This document shows, in pieces, positions 5,329-5,343 of a DNA stretch of 5,343 bases (the stretch's first letter is position 1; the number at the start of each line of letters is the position of its first letter). The stretch comes from Pseudomonas fluorescens (GTDB lineage: Bacteria; Pseudomonadota; Alphaproteobacteria; UBA2136; UBA6156). The notes under the pieces are model-generated. The model was not told the DNA's origin and ran no database searches. It saw only the letters and a program-made list of their open reading frames with translations. The translations under genes were made by a program, and so were the position numbers. Location: assembly GCA_003241595.1 (NCBI GenBank), contig QFOU01000074.1:1-5343 (forward strand), given 5' to 3'.

Positions 5329-5343
5329 GGGTTTACAGGTGCC

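Noticed and set aside
5206..5343. A tRNA-Trp gene or other RNA gene upstream of secE
   Set aside because: I looked for a T-loop (GTTCGAATC-like) and an anticodon stem and found none in this stretch.

Overview
The window reads as an ordinary chromosomal segment of a moderately GC-rich alphaproteobacterium. The best lineage evidence is the wording of the proteins. The ribosome recycling factor (VDAYGSKMPLSQVGTVGV) and the NusG core (FFPGYVLIK, TPHVTGFLG, SIFGRATPIELDYNQVEKA) follow the alphaproteobacterial pattern, and SecE is the short single-membrane-segment form. I judged this from memory of the families, not from a search.

Layout from left to right. The 5' end of uppS (cell-wall lipid carrier synthesis) runs off the left edge on the minus strand, and frr (ribosome recycling factor) lies upstream of it on the same strand. 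After a 122-bp divergent promoter region comes rnr (RNase R exoribonuclease) on the plus strand. Two further plus-strand genes follow: a small unrecognised ORF (68 aa) with its own likely promoter and terminator, and a polytopic membrane protein of the M50B-like metallopeptidase family. A 180-bp convergent intergenic region with three hairpins, one of them a strong terminator, separates these from nusG and secE, which are read leftward.

The genes are mostly informational housekeeping: translation recycling (frr), RNA decay (rnr), transcription elongation (nusG) and protein export (secE). Cell-wall precursor transport (uppS) and an uncharacterised membrane protease-like protein complete the set. 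Two conserved bacterial gene strings appear cut here. frr has rnr divergently upstream instead of pyrH, and nusG ends at a terminator instead of running into rplK.

I see no mobile element, CRISPR array, RNA gene or defence cassette, and no convincing new multigene system. The points most worth a second look are these: a Lys/Ala/Pro-rich extension of about 70 residues on NusG; an RNase R that seems to have lost its N-terminal helix-turn-helix and first cold-shock domain in favour of a basic tail; a long imperfect palindrome overlapping the promoter of the small orphan gene; and a perfect 9-bp hairpin around the frr stop codon.
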